The notes beneath the pieces are model-generated. The model searched no databases. It saw nothing but the letters and a program-made list of their open reading frames with translations, and was not told where the DNA came from. Positions 8,143 to 15,836 of a stretch of DNA of 64,000 bases are shown one piece after another. Both the position numbers and the translations under genes were made by a program. Every line of letters begins with the position of its first letter. The first letter of the stretch is position 1. This stretch comes from Plantibacter auratus (GTDB lineage: Bacteria; Actinomycetota; Actinomycetes; Actinomycetales; Microbacteriaceae). The stretch lies in NCBI RefSeq assembly GCF_050587365.1, contig NZ_JBOBFV010000004.1:332840-396839 (forward strand), in the 5' to 3' direction.

Positions 8143-8148
8143 TAGACT
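8143..8148 (+). promoter_or_regulatory. -10 box TAGACT of hemA, leaderless
   Basis: TAGACT ends 6 nt before GTG 8155, so transcription should begin at or next to the start codon. No Shine-Dalgarno sequence is present. Confidence 0.55.
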
Positions 8149-8154
8149 CATCGG

Positions 8155-9615
8155 GTGCTCATGTGTGTGACGGCGAGCCATAAGAACGCCACCTTCGACC
8201 TCCTCGAACGACTCTCAGTCGGTGCCGAGGGCGTTGCCGCGCGCCTGGTCGAGCATCACGAGTGCGTCTCGGGTGCCGTCGTCGTGGCCACCTGCAACCG
8301 GTTCGAGGCGTACATCGACCTCGACGAGCCCGTCACCGCCGCCGCATCCGTCGCCTTCGAGGCCGCTGCGGAGGCCGTCAGCGAGACCACCGGCATCCCC
8401 GCCGAGCAGCTGCGGGAGGTGTTCGACCTCAGCGTCGGCACCGCAGCAGCGGAGCACCTCTTCGCCGTGTCGGCCGGGCTCGAGTCCGTCGTCGTCGGCG
8501 AGGGCGAGATCGCCGGCCAGGTGCGGCGCTCCCTCGAGGCAGCTCGCGCGGGTGGCACCACCAGCTCCGAACTCGAGCGCCTGTTCCAGCGCGCGTCCCA
8601 GACCTCCCGCGGCATCAAGAACCGCACGCCGCTCGGGCGCGCCGGTCGCTCCATCGTGCGTCTCGCCCTCGACCTCGCGGAGAGCCGTATCGACGACTGG
8701 GCCACGCAACGCGTGTTGCTCGTCGGCACCGGCGCGTACGCCGGCGCGAGCCTCGCCGCCCTCCGCGACCGCGGCGTCACCGACGTCCTCGTGTACTCGC
8801 CCTCCGGCCGCGCCGAGAAGTTCGCGCGCTCGCACGAGATCGGCTGGATCGGACACGACGACCTCGCCCGCACCACCGGCGAGGTCGACATCATCGTGAC
8901 CTGCACCACCGCCGAGGGCCACGTGGTCGACGCCGAACTGCTCCGCGCGGGTCGCACGGCCGTCGCCGCCGACCACCGTGCGCGAGCCGCGGCTGCCACG
9001 GACGCACCGACGCTCTCGCTGGTCACCGCGGCCGACGCACCGGCCGCACCCGAACCCACCGGGGTCTCCGCACTCGCCCACGACGTCATCACCGAAGCCG
9101 CCGCCGAGTGCCCGGTGCCGCACGCGTCGGCACAGCTCGTCATCGACCTCGGCCTGCCGCGCAACGTCGACCCCGACGTCTCCACCGTCTCCGGTGTCGT
9201 CCTGCTCGACCTCGAGACCATCCGCATCCACGCGCCGCTCGAGGAGCTGCAGGCCACCGAGGTCGCGCGCTCCATCGTCAGCCGCGCCGCGCAGAAGTTC
9301 GCCGCGGTCGGCGAGGAGCGCAGCCTCGAGCCCGCCGTCGTCGCCCTTCGCAGTCACGTGCACGCGCTCGTCGAGGCCGAAGTCGCCCGCGCGACCGCTC
9401 GTGGCGACGACGACGGCTCGACCGCCCGCGCACTGCGTCACCTCGCCGGAGTGCTGCTGCACGAACCGACGGTGCGCGCACGGAACCTCGCGCGCAACGG
9501 CGAGCAGGCCGCGTACACGACGGCGCTGCAGACGCTCTTCGGCATCGACGTCCCGCAGACACCGGCGGTCGTCGCGCCGGTCGCCGACACCGACTCGGCC
9601 GCCTCCGCCTCCTAG
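8155..9615 (+). CDS. hemA: Glutamyl-tRNA reductase
   Basis: HemA reduces glutamyl-tRNA(Glu) to glutamate-1-semialdehyde with NADPH, the first committed step of C5-route heme synthesis. The 486-residue protein has the VVVATCNRFEAY motif with the catalytic Cys thioester site near residue 45, GEGEIAGQVRRSLEAAR in the substrate-binding domain, SQTSRGIKNRT, and a Rossmann segment VLLVGTGAYAGASLAAL. The length slightly exceeds typical HemA because of an Ala/Pro-rich insert near residues 270-305. GTG 8155 is supported by the -10 box 6 nt upstream; ATG 8161 is an alternative. It is divergent from the hemE side, which allows joint regulation at this region. Confidence 0.95.
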   Translation: MLMCVTASHKNATFDLLERLSVGAEGVAARLVEHHECVSGAVVVATCNRFEAYIDLDEPVTAAASVAFEAAAEAVSETTGIPAEQLREVFDLSVGTAAAEHLFAVSAGLESVVVGEGEIAGQVRRSLEAARAGGTTSSELERLFQRASQTSRGIKNRTPLGRAGRSIVRLALDLAESRIDDWATQRVLLVGTGAYAGASLAALRDRGVTDVLVYSPSGRAEKFARSHEIGWIGHDDLARTTGEVDIIVTCTTAEGHVVDAELLRAGRTAVAADHRARAAAATDAPTLSLVTAADAPAAPEPTGVSALAHDVITEAAAECPVPHASAQLVIDLGLPRNVDPDVSTVSGVVLLDLETIRIHAPLEELQATEVARSIVSRAAQKFAAVGEERSLEPAVVALRSHVHALVEAEVARATARGDDDGSTARALRHLAGVLLHEPTVRARNLARNGEQAAYTTALQTLFGIDVPQTPAVVAPVADTDSAASAS

Positions 9616-9654
9616 GCTTCCGACGGCACCGGGGCTCTCGCGTCGGGCGATTCC

Positions 9655-9862
9655 GGTCACCGAGCCGACCCCGGTCACCGAGCCTGTCGAGGTGCGCGAA
9701 CACGCGACCCGACCATGGACGTTCCTCGTGTGCCCTTCGACACTTCGACAGGCTCAGTGCGGCGCAGCTCAGGGACCGGAGGAAGGTTACCGCTCAGGGA
9801 CCGGAGGAGGGTTACCGCTCAGGGACCGAAGCCATCTGGTCCCTGAGCCTGTCGAAGGGCGC
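9655..9862. repeat. Dispersed-repeat cluster at the hemA/DUF4190 convergent junction
   Basis: The 316-bp gap 9616-9931 holds no gene and is mostly repeat. It has several partial or full copies in both orientations: 9679-9696 as a GGTCACCGAGCCTGTCGA variant, 9732-9761, and 9838-9860 inverted. A 25-bp tandem unit starts with CTCAGGGACCGGAGG at 9768, 9793 and 9818. Inverted copies can pair into hairpins, so it may end transcription from both sides. Confidence 0.85.
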
Positions 9863-9931
9863 TGGAACGACGAACGGGCACCGGCGCGATGCCGATGCCC
9901 GTCGTGATCCGCCTGCGGAGCAGGCCGTGGA

Positions 9932-10531
9932 TCAGTAGTCGTAGTTGTAGTCGTACGAGCTCGCGCCGGCGATCGCGCCGGCGACGATCAGGAAGTAGAA
10001 GATGATCACGATGATGCCGGCGAGGACCGACACGCCGCTCACGATGGTGCCGGCGAGGGCCAGGCCGCGGCCCTGCTCACCGGTCCGCTTGATCTGACCG
10101 AGCGCGATGATACCGAGCACGAGGCCCACGACGCCGAACCCGACGAACGGGGCGATGAGCGAGATGATCGCCATGACGTTCGTCTTCGGGCCAGTCGGCT
10201 GCGCGTAGCCGTACGGCGCCTGGGGCTGTCCGTACGGAGCGGCGGGCTGGCCGTAGGGGTTCTGCTGCTGCCCGTAGGGTGCCTGCGGCTGGCCGTAGGG
10301 GTTCTGCTGCTCGCCGTAGGGCGCCTGCGGCTGACCGTACTTCGGCTGCTCGCCGTACTGCGGAGCCTGCTGGCCCGACTGCTCACCGTAGGGCGAGGGC
10401 TGGCCGTACTGCGGAGCCTGTTCGCCGTACTGCGGAGCCGGCGGAACCTGCGATTCGCCGTAGGCCGGCTGCTGGGGGTTCTGGCTCTGACCGTATGGGT
10501 CGTTCGGCTGGCCGGAGTTCGGATCAGTCAT
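9932..10531 (-). CDS. DUF4190 membrane protein with Tyr-Gly-Gln-Pro repeats
   Basis: A 199-residue protein. Residues 1 to about 115 are low complexity, rich in Pro, Gln, Tyr and Gly, with repeated YGQPQAP, YGEQQNP and APQYGEQ units. The C-terminal part has two membrane helices, VMAIISLIAPFVGFGVVGLVLG and VSVLAGIIVIIFYFLIV, as in DUF4190 proteins, and ends in SSYDYNYDY. ATG 10531 is chosen because MTDPNSGQPNDPYG is a typical start of such actinobacterial proteins. The function is unknown; the N-terminal tail may lie in the cytoplasm and mediate protein contacts. Confidence 0.85.
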   Translation of the reverse strand: MTDPNSGQPNDPYGQSQNPQQPAYGESQVPPAPQYGEQAPQYGQPSPYGEQSGQQAPQYGEQPKYGQPQAPYGEQQNPYGQPQAPYGQQQNPYGQPAAPYGQPQAPYGYAQPTGPKTNVMAIISLIAPFVGFGVVGLVLGIIALGQIKRTGEQGRGLALAGTIVSGVSVLAGIIVIIFYFLIVAGAIAGASSYDYNYDY

Positions 10532-10685
10532 GAAGGTGCACCTCGCGCATAGGGGTTCGACGAACGGACTCATGCTTGCAGCGCGCCGTCGCCTTGTCAA
10601 CACAGGGTAACCCGCGATCCCTGATGTTCACTGGGCTCGCGCGGCGGGCACCGGAGGCGGTGGCAAGATGGACGAGGGGGTGCGG

Positions 10686-11486
10686 ATGGACGAGGAGTCG
10701 GTGGCGGAAGCCGAGGACGTCACGCTCGCCGACGCCCCGCCGGTCGCCGAACGGCCGGGAGCGCTGACCATCGCCGGGATCGTCGCCGTCGACTGGGTCC
10801 ACTCCGTCGTCTGGCACATGCGGGCCTTCTTCAGCGGCCGAATCCCGAGGGAGTACGCCCGTGGCGACGCGAGCCGACCGGTCGTCGTCCTCATCCCCGG
10901 CGTGTACGAGACGTGGGCGTTCCTGAAGCCGGTCGCAGACCGCCTGAACGCCGACGGCTACCGGATCCGCATCGCCCGCGGCCTCGGATACAACCGCAAA
11001 CCCATCCGCGACACGGCGGCCCGCTTCGCCCGCGCGCTCGGGCGGTTGCCGAAGCCCGCCGCCGGGTGCGTCATCGTCGCGCACAGCAAGGGAGGGCTCG
11101 TCGGAAAGGAGCTGCTCCTCACCGAACGCGAGCGGCTGGGCCTGCTCGGGGTCGTCGCGATCTGCTCGCCGTTCTCCGGGTCGGTGCTCGCGAAGTACGT
11201 CGTCGACCCGAGCCTCCGCGCCTTCCTCCCGACGGACGAGACCATCGTGGCGCTCGGGGCGCCGCACGACGTCAACGCCGACATCGTCTCGATCTACAGC
11301 ACCTTCGACCCGCACGTGCCGTCCAGCAGCGTGCTACCAGGAGCGACGAACGTGCTCCTCCCGGTGCCGGGTCACTTCGTGATCCTCAGCACGGACGAGC
11401 TCAAGGACGCCGTGGAACTCGCCGTCGACGGGTTCGCCGATCGGGTGCGACCCGCGCTCGACACCGAGCGCCCGGCCGAGCAGTGA
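10686..11486 (+). CDS. Alpha/beta hydrolase, lipase-like
   Basis: A 266-residue alpha/beta hydrolase. VVVLIPGVYETWAFLKPVADRL carries the oxyanion strand, and VIVAHSKGGLVGKELLL contains the nucleophile elbow (GxSxG variant A-H-S-K-G) near residue 130. A late GHFVIL gives the probable catalytic His and ICSPFSGS lies between. The substrate is unknown. ATG 10686 follows a GAGGGGG Shine-Dalgarno-like run by about 5 nt; ATG 10668 is an alternative. The stop overlaps the GTG of the Nudix gene, so the two are probably cotranslated. Confidence 0.82.
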   Translation: MDEESVAEAEDVTLADAPPVAERPGALTIAGIVAVDWVHSVVWHMRAFFSGRIPREYARGDASRPVVVLIPGVYETWAFLKPVADRLNADGYRIRIARGLGYNRKPIRDTAARFARALGRLPKPAAGCVIVAHSKGGLVGKELLLTERERLGLLGVVAICSPFSGSVLAKYVVDPSLRAFLPTDETIVALGAPHDVNADIVSIYSTFDPHVPSSSVLPGATNVLLPVPGHFVILSTDELKDAVELAVDGFADRVRPALDTERPAEQ

Positions 11487-11914
11487 GCCGTGCGCCAGAG
11501 GGCTCGAGCAGCCCGCTCCCCGACATCCTCGTGTCCGCGGTCGCGACCGTCCGCGGACGGCGAGTCCTCATGGTGACGGCTCGCGGCCGCGACGTCCTCT
11601 ACATGCCCGGCGGGAAGATCGACGCGGGTGAGACGCCCGCCGAGGCCGCTATCCGGGAGGCACGCGAGGAGGTCGCGGTCGAGATCGATCCGGCGCGGGT
11701 GACGCCGTTGTTCACGGTGGTCACGCAGGCGCACGGCGAGCCCGACGGCCGGCTCGTGCGAATGCACGTCTTCGCGGCCGAGACGGACGAGACACCGACG
11801 CCCTCCGCCGAGGTGAGCGCGGTCCACTGGGTGGGCACGGAGTCACTCGACCGCTGCCCACCCGCGGGGCGCGACGTGCTCGAGCGCCTCGCGGCGGCGG
11901 GGCTCATCGACTGA
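11483..11914 (+). CDS. Nudix hydrolase
   Basis: A 143-residue Nudix protein, an enzyme class that hydrolyses nucleoside diphosphates linked to other groups. The Nudix box is complete: GKIDAGE, seven residues, then REAREEVAVEI, near residues 47-70. LPDILVSAVATVRGRRVLMV gives the first strands. GTG 11483 overlaps the hydrolase TGA as GTGA, which fixes the start. The substrate cannot be read from the sequence. The gene ends at a repeat array. Confidence 0.88.
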   Translation: MSRAPEGSSSPLPDILVSAVATVRGRRVLMVTARGRDVLYMPGGKIDAGETPAEAAIREAREEVAVEIDPARVTPLFTVVTQAHGEPDGRLVRMHVFAAETDETPTPSAEVSAVHWVGTESLDRCPPAGRDVLERLAAAGLID

Positions 11915-11942
11915 GCGGCGTTCCTTCGACAGGCGGATCCTG

Positions 11943-12104
11943 CCCTTCGACAAGCTCAGGGACCGGCGGAAGTGAACCCTTCGACAAGCTCAGGGCCCGA
12001 CGGAAGTGAACCCTTCGACACGGTCAGGGACCGACGGAAGTGAACCCTTCGACACGCTCAGGGCCGGCGGAGGTGAACCCTTCGACACGCTCAGGGACCG
12101 GCGG
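11943..12104. repeat. Five-unit tandem array of the dispersed repeat, 34-bp period
   Basis: CCCTTCGACA starts units at 11943, 11977, 12011, 12045 and 12078, giving spacings of 34, 34, 34 and 33 bp. Each unit holds the core plus a GGCGGAAGTGAA-like linker. A partial unit lies at about 11920. The array fills the gap between the Nudix gene and the convergent serine-hydrolase gene. Confidence 0.9.
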
Positions 12105-12131
12105 ACCAGGGACCGGACGAGTGAGACCGGC

Positions 12132-13037
12132 TCAGTGCACGTACTCGAGGAGGTCCTGGCCGAGGATCCGAACGGCGTCGACCACCCCGAGGCGCGTGCC
12201 GAGCTCCGTGTCGTCGTAGCTCGTGCACACGGCGTAGCTCACGGCACCGTTCGGGCCGCGGAGGATACCCGCCTCGGCTCGCACGCCGACTCCGGAACCG
12301 GTCTTGTTGAAGAGCTGGATGCCGTGGTCGGGCTCACGGTGGGCCAACGGGTCGAGCCCGAAGCCCGAGGCGACGAGCGAGAGGTCGGTGTTGAGCGACA
12401 ACCAGGCCAGGACTCGGCGGCTGGTGGTCGCGTCGACGATCTCGCCCGTCGCGAGTGCCTGGAACAGCCAGGCGAGTTCGCGGGCGGAACCGACGGAGAG
12501 CTGCGGTGCGTTGTCGGGGCCGCGGTGGTCGCGGACGATGTCGAGGAGGGCCGTGCGCTTCAGCCCGATCTCCTCGGCACGGTGGCGGACGGCGTCGAGA
12601 CCGATGTGGCGGAGCAGGACGTTCGTGGCGAGGTTGTCGCTCGTCGCGCCGACGAGGGCTGCGAGGTCGGCGACCGGGAGGGACGGCGCCTGCAGGTGCT
12701 GCCAGATCCCGGAGTCGGCGACGGCGTCGAGTGGCTCGCGGTCGAGGATGGTGAGCCCGCTGAAGTCGGCGTCGCCCAGGCGGGCCGCGACCTCGATGAG
12801 GAGGAGGACCTTGCCGATCGAGGCAGTGGGCACGACGACGTGGTCGTCGGCCGACATGAGCATCTCGCCGGTGGTGATGTCGTTGATCCGGAGGCTGACC
12901 TGCGCACCCGACGCGGCCAGCTCACCGAGGGCGCTGAACCCGCGGGTGAAGGGTTCGATCTGGGCGGAGGCACGGTGGCGCCCTCGACGCGCATCGCGCG
13001 AACGGCGACGTTCCGACTCGTGCACTCGTGAAGCCAC
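12132..13037 (-). CDS. Class A beta-lactamase-like serine hydrolase without signal peptide
   Basis: A 301-residue protein of the penicillin-recognising serine-transferase fold. All three active-site motifs are present: SIGK (SxxK) in TASIGKVLLL, SDN in GATSDNLATN, and KTG in FNKTGSGVGV. The omega-loop Glu of true class A beta-lactamases (ExxLN) is not evident; that region reads DHRGPDNAPQLS. No signal peptide or lipobox is seen from the ATG at 13037, so as annotated it would stay in the cytoplasm. It could be a beta-lactamase-like peptidase or esterase. The 269 bp upstream (13038-13306) hold no recognisable gene. Confidence 0.8.
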   Translation of the reverse strand: MASRVHESERRRSRDARRGRHRASAQIEPFTRGFSALGELAASGAQVSLRINDITTGEMLMSADDHVVVPTASIGKVLLLIEVAARLGDADFSGLTILDREPLDAVADSGIWQHLQAPSLPVADLAALVGATSDNLATNVLLRHIGLDAVRHRAEEIGLKRTALLDIVRDHRGPDNAPQLSVGSARELAWLFQALATGEIVDATTSRRVLAWLSLNTDLSLVASGFGLDPLAHREPDHGIQLFNKTGSGVGVRAEAGILRGPNGAVSYAVCTSYDDTELGTRLGVVDAVRILGQDLLEYVH

Positions 13038-13306
13038 GGCTGACCGAACTCCTCTGCTCCAGATGGTGATCCCGACGATCCTGCGGGTGTGGACCTGCCC
13101 CGGTCAGCCCACTCGACGGCCGTCCGGCGACCCGCGCAGCGGGCCTCCGGATGTGCCGTCCACGGTATCGTAAGCGCCCTTCGCGCTGGCTGCGAATCTG
13201 GACCTGGGAAGGTCGTTCCCGGGCGCGTCGGTCCGACATCCGTCGCTTCCATCGCCCGCGAATCCGGTCGGTCCACCGCCCGGATCCCGTCGGGCCCAGA
13301 GCCTGA

Positions 13307-14077
13307 TCAGGGGCGAGCGCGGGCTGGGAACTGGGTCGCGAACTTGCCGCCGCTGACGTCGATCAGCGCACCGGTGACGTAGCCCGCCTGGTCGCTCGCG
13401 AGGAACCGGACGACGTTCGCGACGTCCTCCGGTTCCTCCCATCGGCGCACCGAGAGCGTGTCGAGGAGTTCGTCCTGCTGCGCCGTCGGGAGCTCGGCGA
13501 AACCGTTCATCGCCGTCGGCACCATGCCGGGGGCGTAGGCGTTCACCGTGATGCCCCACGGCCCCAGCTCGCTCGCGAGGACCCTGGTGAGCTGCACCAC
13601 CGCGGACTTCGACGCCGCGTAGGCCGCGCTGCCGACGCTCGGGATGACCGCGGCGAAGCTCGCGGCGTTGATGATGCGGCCGGAGCGCTGTTCCTTCAGA
13701 TACGGGATGACCGCCTTCGACACCCGGAAGACGCCGCCGACGTTGACGTCGAAGCACCTCGTCCACGCGGCGTCGCTCGTCTCCTCGAGCAGCGACTGCA
13801 CGTTGACCCCGGCGTTGTTCACGAGGACGTCGATCCCTCCGAGCCCGGCGGCAGCCGCCGCGACCGCGCTCGACACCGATTCCTCGGAACGGACGTCGCA
13901 TGCGATGGCGACGAGGTCGCCGTGGTGGGACGCCACGAGCGCGTCCAGGGAGGAGACGTCGAGGTCGAGCACCGCGACGCGGGACCCCTCGGCGAGGAAG
14001 GACTCCACGAGGGCGAGCCCGATTCCGCGAGCACCTCCGGTCACGATCACCCGTCGATCCGTCAGGTCCAGCAGCAT
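13307..14077 (-). CDS. SDR-family oxidoreductase
   Basis: A 256-residue classical short-chain dehydrogenase. VIVTGGARGIGLALVESF is the TGxxxGxG cofactor loop, and LDLDVSS with an Asp at the end of strand 2 suggests NAD(H). NNAG (VLVNNAGVN) and an active-site SAAYAASK (YxxxK), with INAASFAA carrying the catalytic Ser, complete the motifs. A C-terminal YVTGALIDVSGGKF is typical. The substrate is unknown; a sugar acid or polyol is likely given the neighbouring GntR regulator. It is divergent from the SDR-GntR pair at 14194. Confidence 0.88.
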   Translation of the reverse strand: MLLDLTDRRVIVTGGARGIGLALVESFLAEGSRVAVLDLDVSSLDALVASHHGDLVAIACDVRSEESVSSAVAAAAAGLGGIDVLVNNAGVNVQSLLEETSDAAWTRCFDVNVGGVFRVSKAVIPYLKEQRSGRIINAASFAAVIPSVGSAAYAASKSAVVQLTRVLASELGPWGITVNAYAPGMVPTAMNGFAELPTAQQDELLDTLSVRRWEEPEDVANVVRFLASDQAGYVTGALIDVSGGKFATQFPARARP

Positions 14078-14165
14078 CGGTGTCTCCCGTCGTTTGAGCG
14101 CGTCCGTCGACGCGTCGACCCGATGTCGACGGCAGCGTGCGCACCAGGCGAGTAAAACATACTTA

Positions 14166-14175
14166 TGATCGATCA
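14166..14175. promoter_or_regulatory. Palindrome TGATCGATCA between divergent SDR genes
   Basis: A perfect 10-bp palindrome 6 bp upstream of the -10 box of the plus-strand SDR gene, in an AT-rich patch. It is well placed as an operator, perhaps for the GntR protein encoded at 14919. Confidence 0.4.
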
Positions 14176-14181
14176 GCTCGA

Positions 14182-14187
14182 TACACT
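14182..14187 (+). promoter_or_regulatory. -10 box TACACT of the SDR-GntR operon, leaderless
   Basis: TACACT ends 6 nt before ATG 14194. This spacing supports that start over ATG 14137. Confidence 0.55.
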
Positions 14188-14193
14188 GGCGTC

Positions 14194-14922
14194 ATGACGG
14201 ATCGAGTGCTCTGGGTGACGGGTGGCGGCAGCGGCATGGGGCAGGCCGTGGCGGTATCTGCCGCTGAGGCGGGCTGGCGCGTCGCCGTGACGGGTCGACG
14301 CCGCGAGGCGCTCCTCGAGACCGTCGAAGCCGTCACCTCCGCCGGTGGTGTGGCCCTCGCCGCGGAGGCCGACGCGACGGACCCCGCTTCGCTCACCCGA
14401 GCCCACGAACGCATCGTCGCCGGACTCGGCCCGGTCGACGACCTCGTCACGGCGGCGGGGCTGAACGCACCACGGCGTCGGTGGGACGACCAGTCGATGA
14501 CGGAGTTCGCTGCGATCGTCGACACCAACCTCACCTCGGTCGCCCGGACGATCGATCTCGCACTGCCCACCATCCGTGACGCCCAGGGACGGGTCGTCGT
14601 CATCTCCTCCTTCGCCGGTTGGCGCTTCTCGACGAAGGGTGGCGTCGCCTACAGCGCGAGCAAGACCGCACTCGCCTCGCTCTGCGCGACCCTCAACGAG
14701 GAGGAGGGGGCCCACGGCGTCGGCGCCACCCACCTCTGCCCGGGCGACGTCGACACCCCGTTCCTCTCCATGCGGCCGCAGGTGCCGGACGCTGCGGCGC
14801 GCGAGACGATGCTGACACCCGAGGACATCGGCCGCGCCGTGCGGTTCATCCTCGACGGCCCGCCACACGTGCGGATCGATGAGCTCGTGATCTCCCCCAC
14901 CCGTCCGTCAGCACGGGCGTGA
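14194..14922 (+). CDS. SDR-family oxidoreductase
   Basis: A 242-residue short-chain dehydrogenase. VLWVTGGGSGMGQAVAVSA is the cofactor loop and VAVTGRRREALL follows strand 2, where the Arg pair favours NADP(H). DDLVTAAGLN replaces the usual NNAG, VVVISSFAG holds the catalytic Ser, and AYSASK is the YxxxK motif. The substrate is unknown. ATG 14194 is chosen on the -10 spacing and the strand-1 position. The stop overlaps the GTG of the GntR gene, so the pair forms an operon and the regulator probably controls this enzyme and the divergent SDR. Confidence 0.88.
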   Translation: MTDRVLWVTGGGSGMGQAVAVSAAEAGWRVAVTGRRREALLETVEAVTSAGGVALAAEADATDPASLTRAHERIVAGLGPVDDLVTAAGLNAPRRRWDDQSMTEFAAIVDTNLTSVARTIDLALPTIRDAQGRVVVISSFAGWRFSTKGGVAYSASKTALASLCATLNEEEGAHGVGATHLCPGDVDTPFLSMRPQVPDAAARETMLTPEDIGRAVRFILDGPPHVRIDELVISPTRPSARA

Positions 14923-15596
14923 GCCGCGCACCGGGGACGTCGGCCTTCGAACGGACGCTCGACCGGATCGGTACCGACATCGTCGACGGCGGACTGCCCG
15001 CCGGCACGGTGTGCACGGTGGACGAGCTGGTCGACCGCTCTGGGCACTCGCGGTCCGTGGTCCGGGAGGCGACCCGCGTGCTCTCCGGCATGGGACTCCT
15101 CGCCAGCAAGGCGCACGTCGGCCACACCGTGCAGCCGTCGTCGAGCTGGGACTGGTTGCAGCCTCGGGTGCTCCGCTGGGCGTTGGCGAGCGGACGACGG
15201 GAGTCCACCCTCCTCGCGATCCGCGAACTCCGCACCGCGACCGAGCCGGAGTCGGCACGGCTCGCGGCCGAGCGACGCAGCGACGACGACGCCCGCGAGC
15301 TCCGCGTGACGAGTGAGGCGCTCCGCGCGGCCGCGGTTCGCCAGGATCCGATCGCGTTCCTCGAGGCCGACCTCCTGCTGCATCGCCTCATCCGGCGCGC
15401 GGCGGCGAACCCGATCCTCGACCGGGTCGGCGACGCCGTCGACGAGGCCCTCCGGGATCGTGTGGATCAGCTGCCCGGCGACGGCATCGACCACCACGAC
15501 GCGGCGCTGCACACGGACCTCGCGTCGGCGATCGAAGCGCAGGACGGCGAGCGGGCCGCCGCGACGATGCGCGTGATCATCCTCCGCACGGCCTGA
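14919..15596 (+). CDS. GntR-family regulator, FadR/FCD type
   Basis: A 225-residue transcription factor. The N-terminal winged helix (residues about 8-75) has GLPAGTVCTVDELVDRSGHSR and VVREATRVLSGMGLL, the recognition-helix pattern of GntR proteins. The C-terminal half (about 90-220) is an all-helical FCD ligand domain, where ADLLLHRLI and the final His-containing HHDAALHTDL region would form the metal or ligand pocket. Such proteins usually sense sugar acids or related carboxylates. GTG 14919 overlaps the SDR TGA. Its probable operator is the palindrome at 14166. Confidence 0.87.
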   Translation: MSRAPGTSAFERTLDRIGTDIVDGGLPAGTVCTVDELVDRSGHSRSVVREATRVLSGMGLLASKAHVGHTVQPSSSWDWLQPRVLRWALASGRRESTLLAIRELRTATEPESARLAAERRSDDDARELRVTSEALRAAAVRQDPIAFLEADLLLHRLIRRAAANPILDRVGDAVDEALRDRVDQLPGDGIDHHDAALHTDLASAIEAQDGERAAATMRVIILRTA

Positions 15597-15689
15597 CGAC
15601 GGCGGCGCCCGACCACCGTCCTCACACACGGTTCTCGCAGCTTCGTGAAACACGTCCGTCACGCAGGTAACGACCGTGTTGCAGTGCTG

Positions 15690-15749
15690 GAAAATATTTG
15701 CAAGCTTCCTGTACTTATTGAATACTGTTTCCACACCCACTGAAAACAG
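15690..15749 (+). promoter_or_regulatory. AT-rich promoter/operator region of the amino-sugar operon
   Basis: A 60-bp AT-rich island in 240 bp of otherwise GC-rich spacer. It contains the palindrome AAATATTT (15692-15699), TTGCAA (15698-15703) as a possible -35, AATACT (15721-15726) as a -10 at 17-bp spacing, and an inverted repeat CTGTTT-13-AAACAG (15725-15749) just downstream of the -10. The last is a good candidate for repression by the RpiR protein at the operon's end. Confidence 0.5.
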
Positions 15750-15836
15750 CAGGGATCGACCGCGGTTTCCCGGTCACTCCGGATCCCGGGCCAACGACGG
15801 CCCGGACTCCCGATCCCAGAATCGAGGAGCAGCACC

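Noticed and set aside
9616..9931. Short reading frames in the repeat cluster (PEPVEV, LSLSKG-like peptides)
   Set aside because: They are translations of repeat copies and have no start signal or conserved domain.
11943..12104. Possible CRISPR array (34-bp period)
   Set aside because: There are no variable spacers; linker and core both repeat, and the same core occurs dispersed elsewhere. No cas genes.
13038..13306. Possible small gene upstream of the beta-lactamase-like gene
   Set aside because: Open frames exist on both strands but show no motif, ribosome site or -10 box; treated as spacer.
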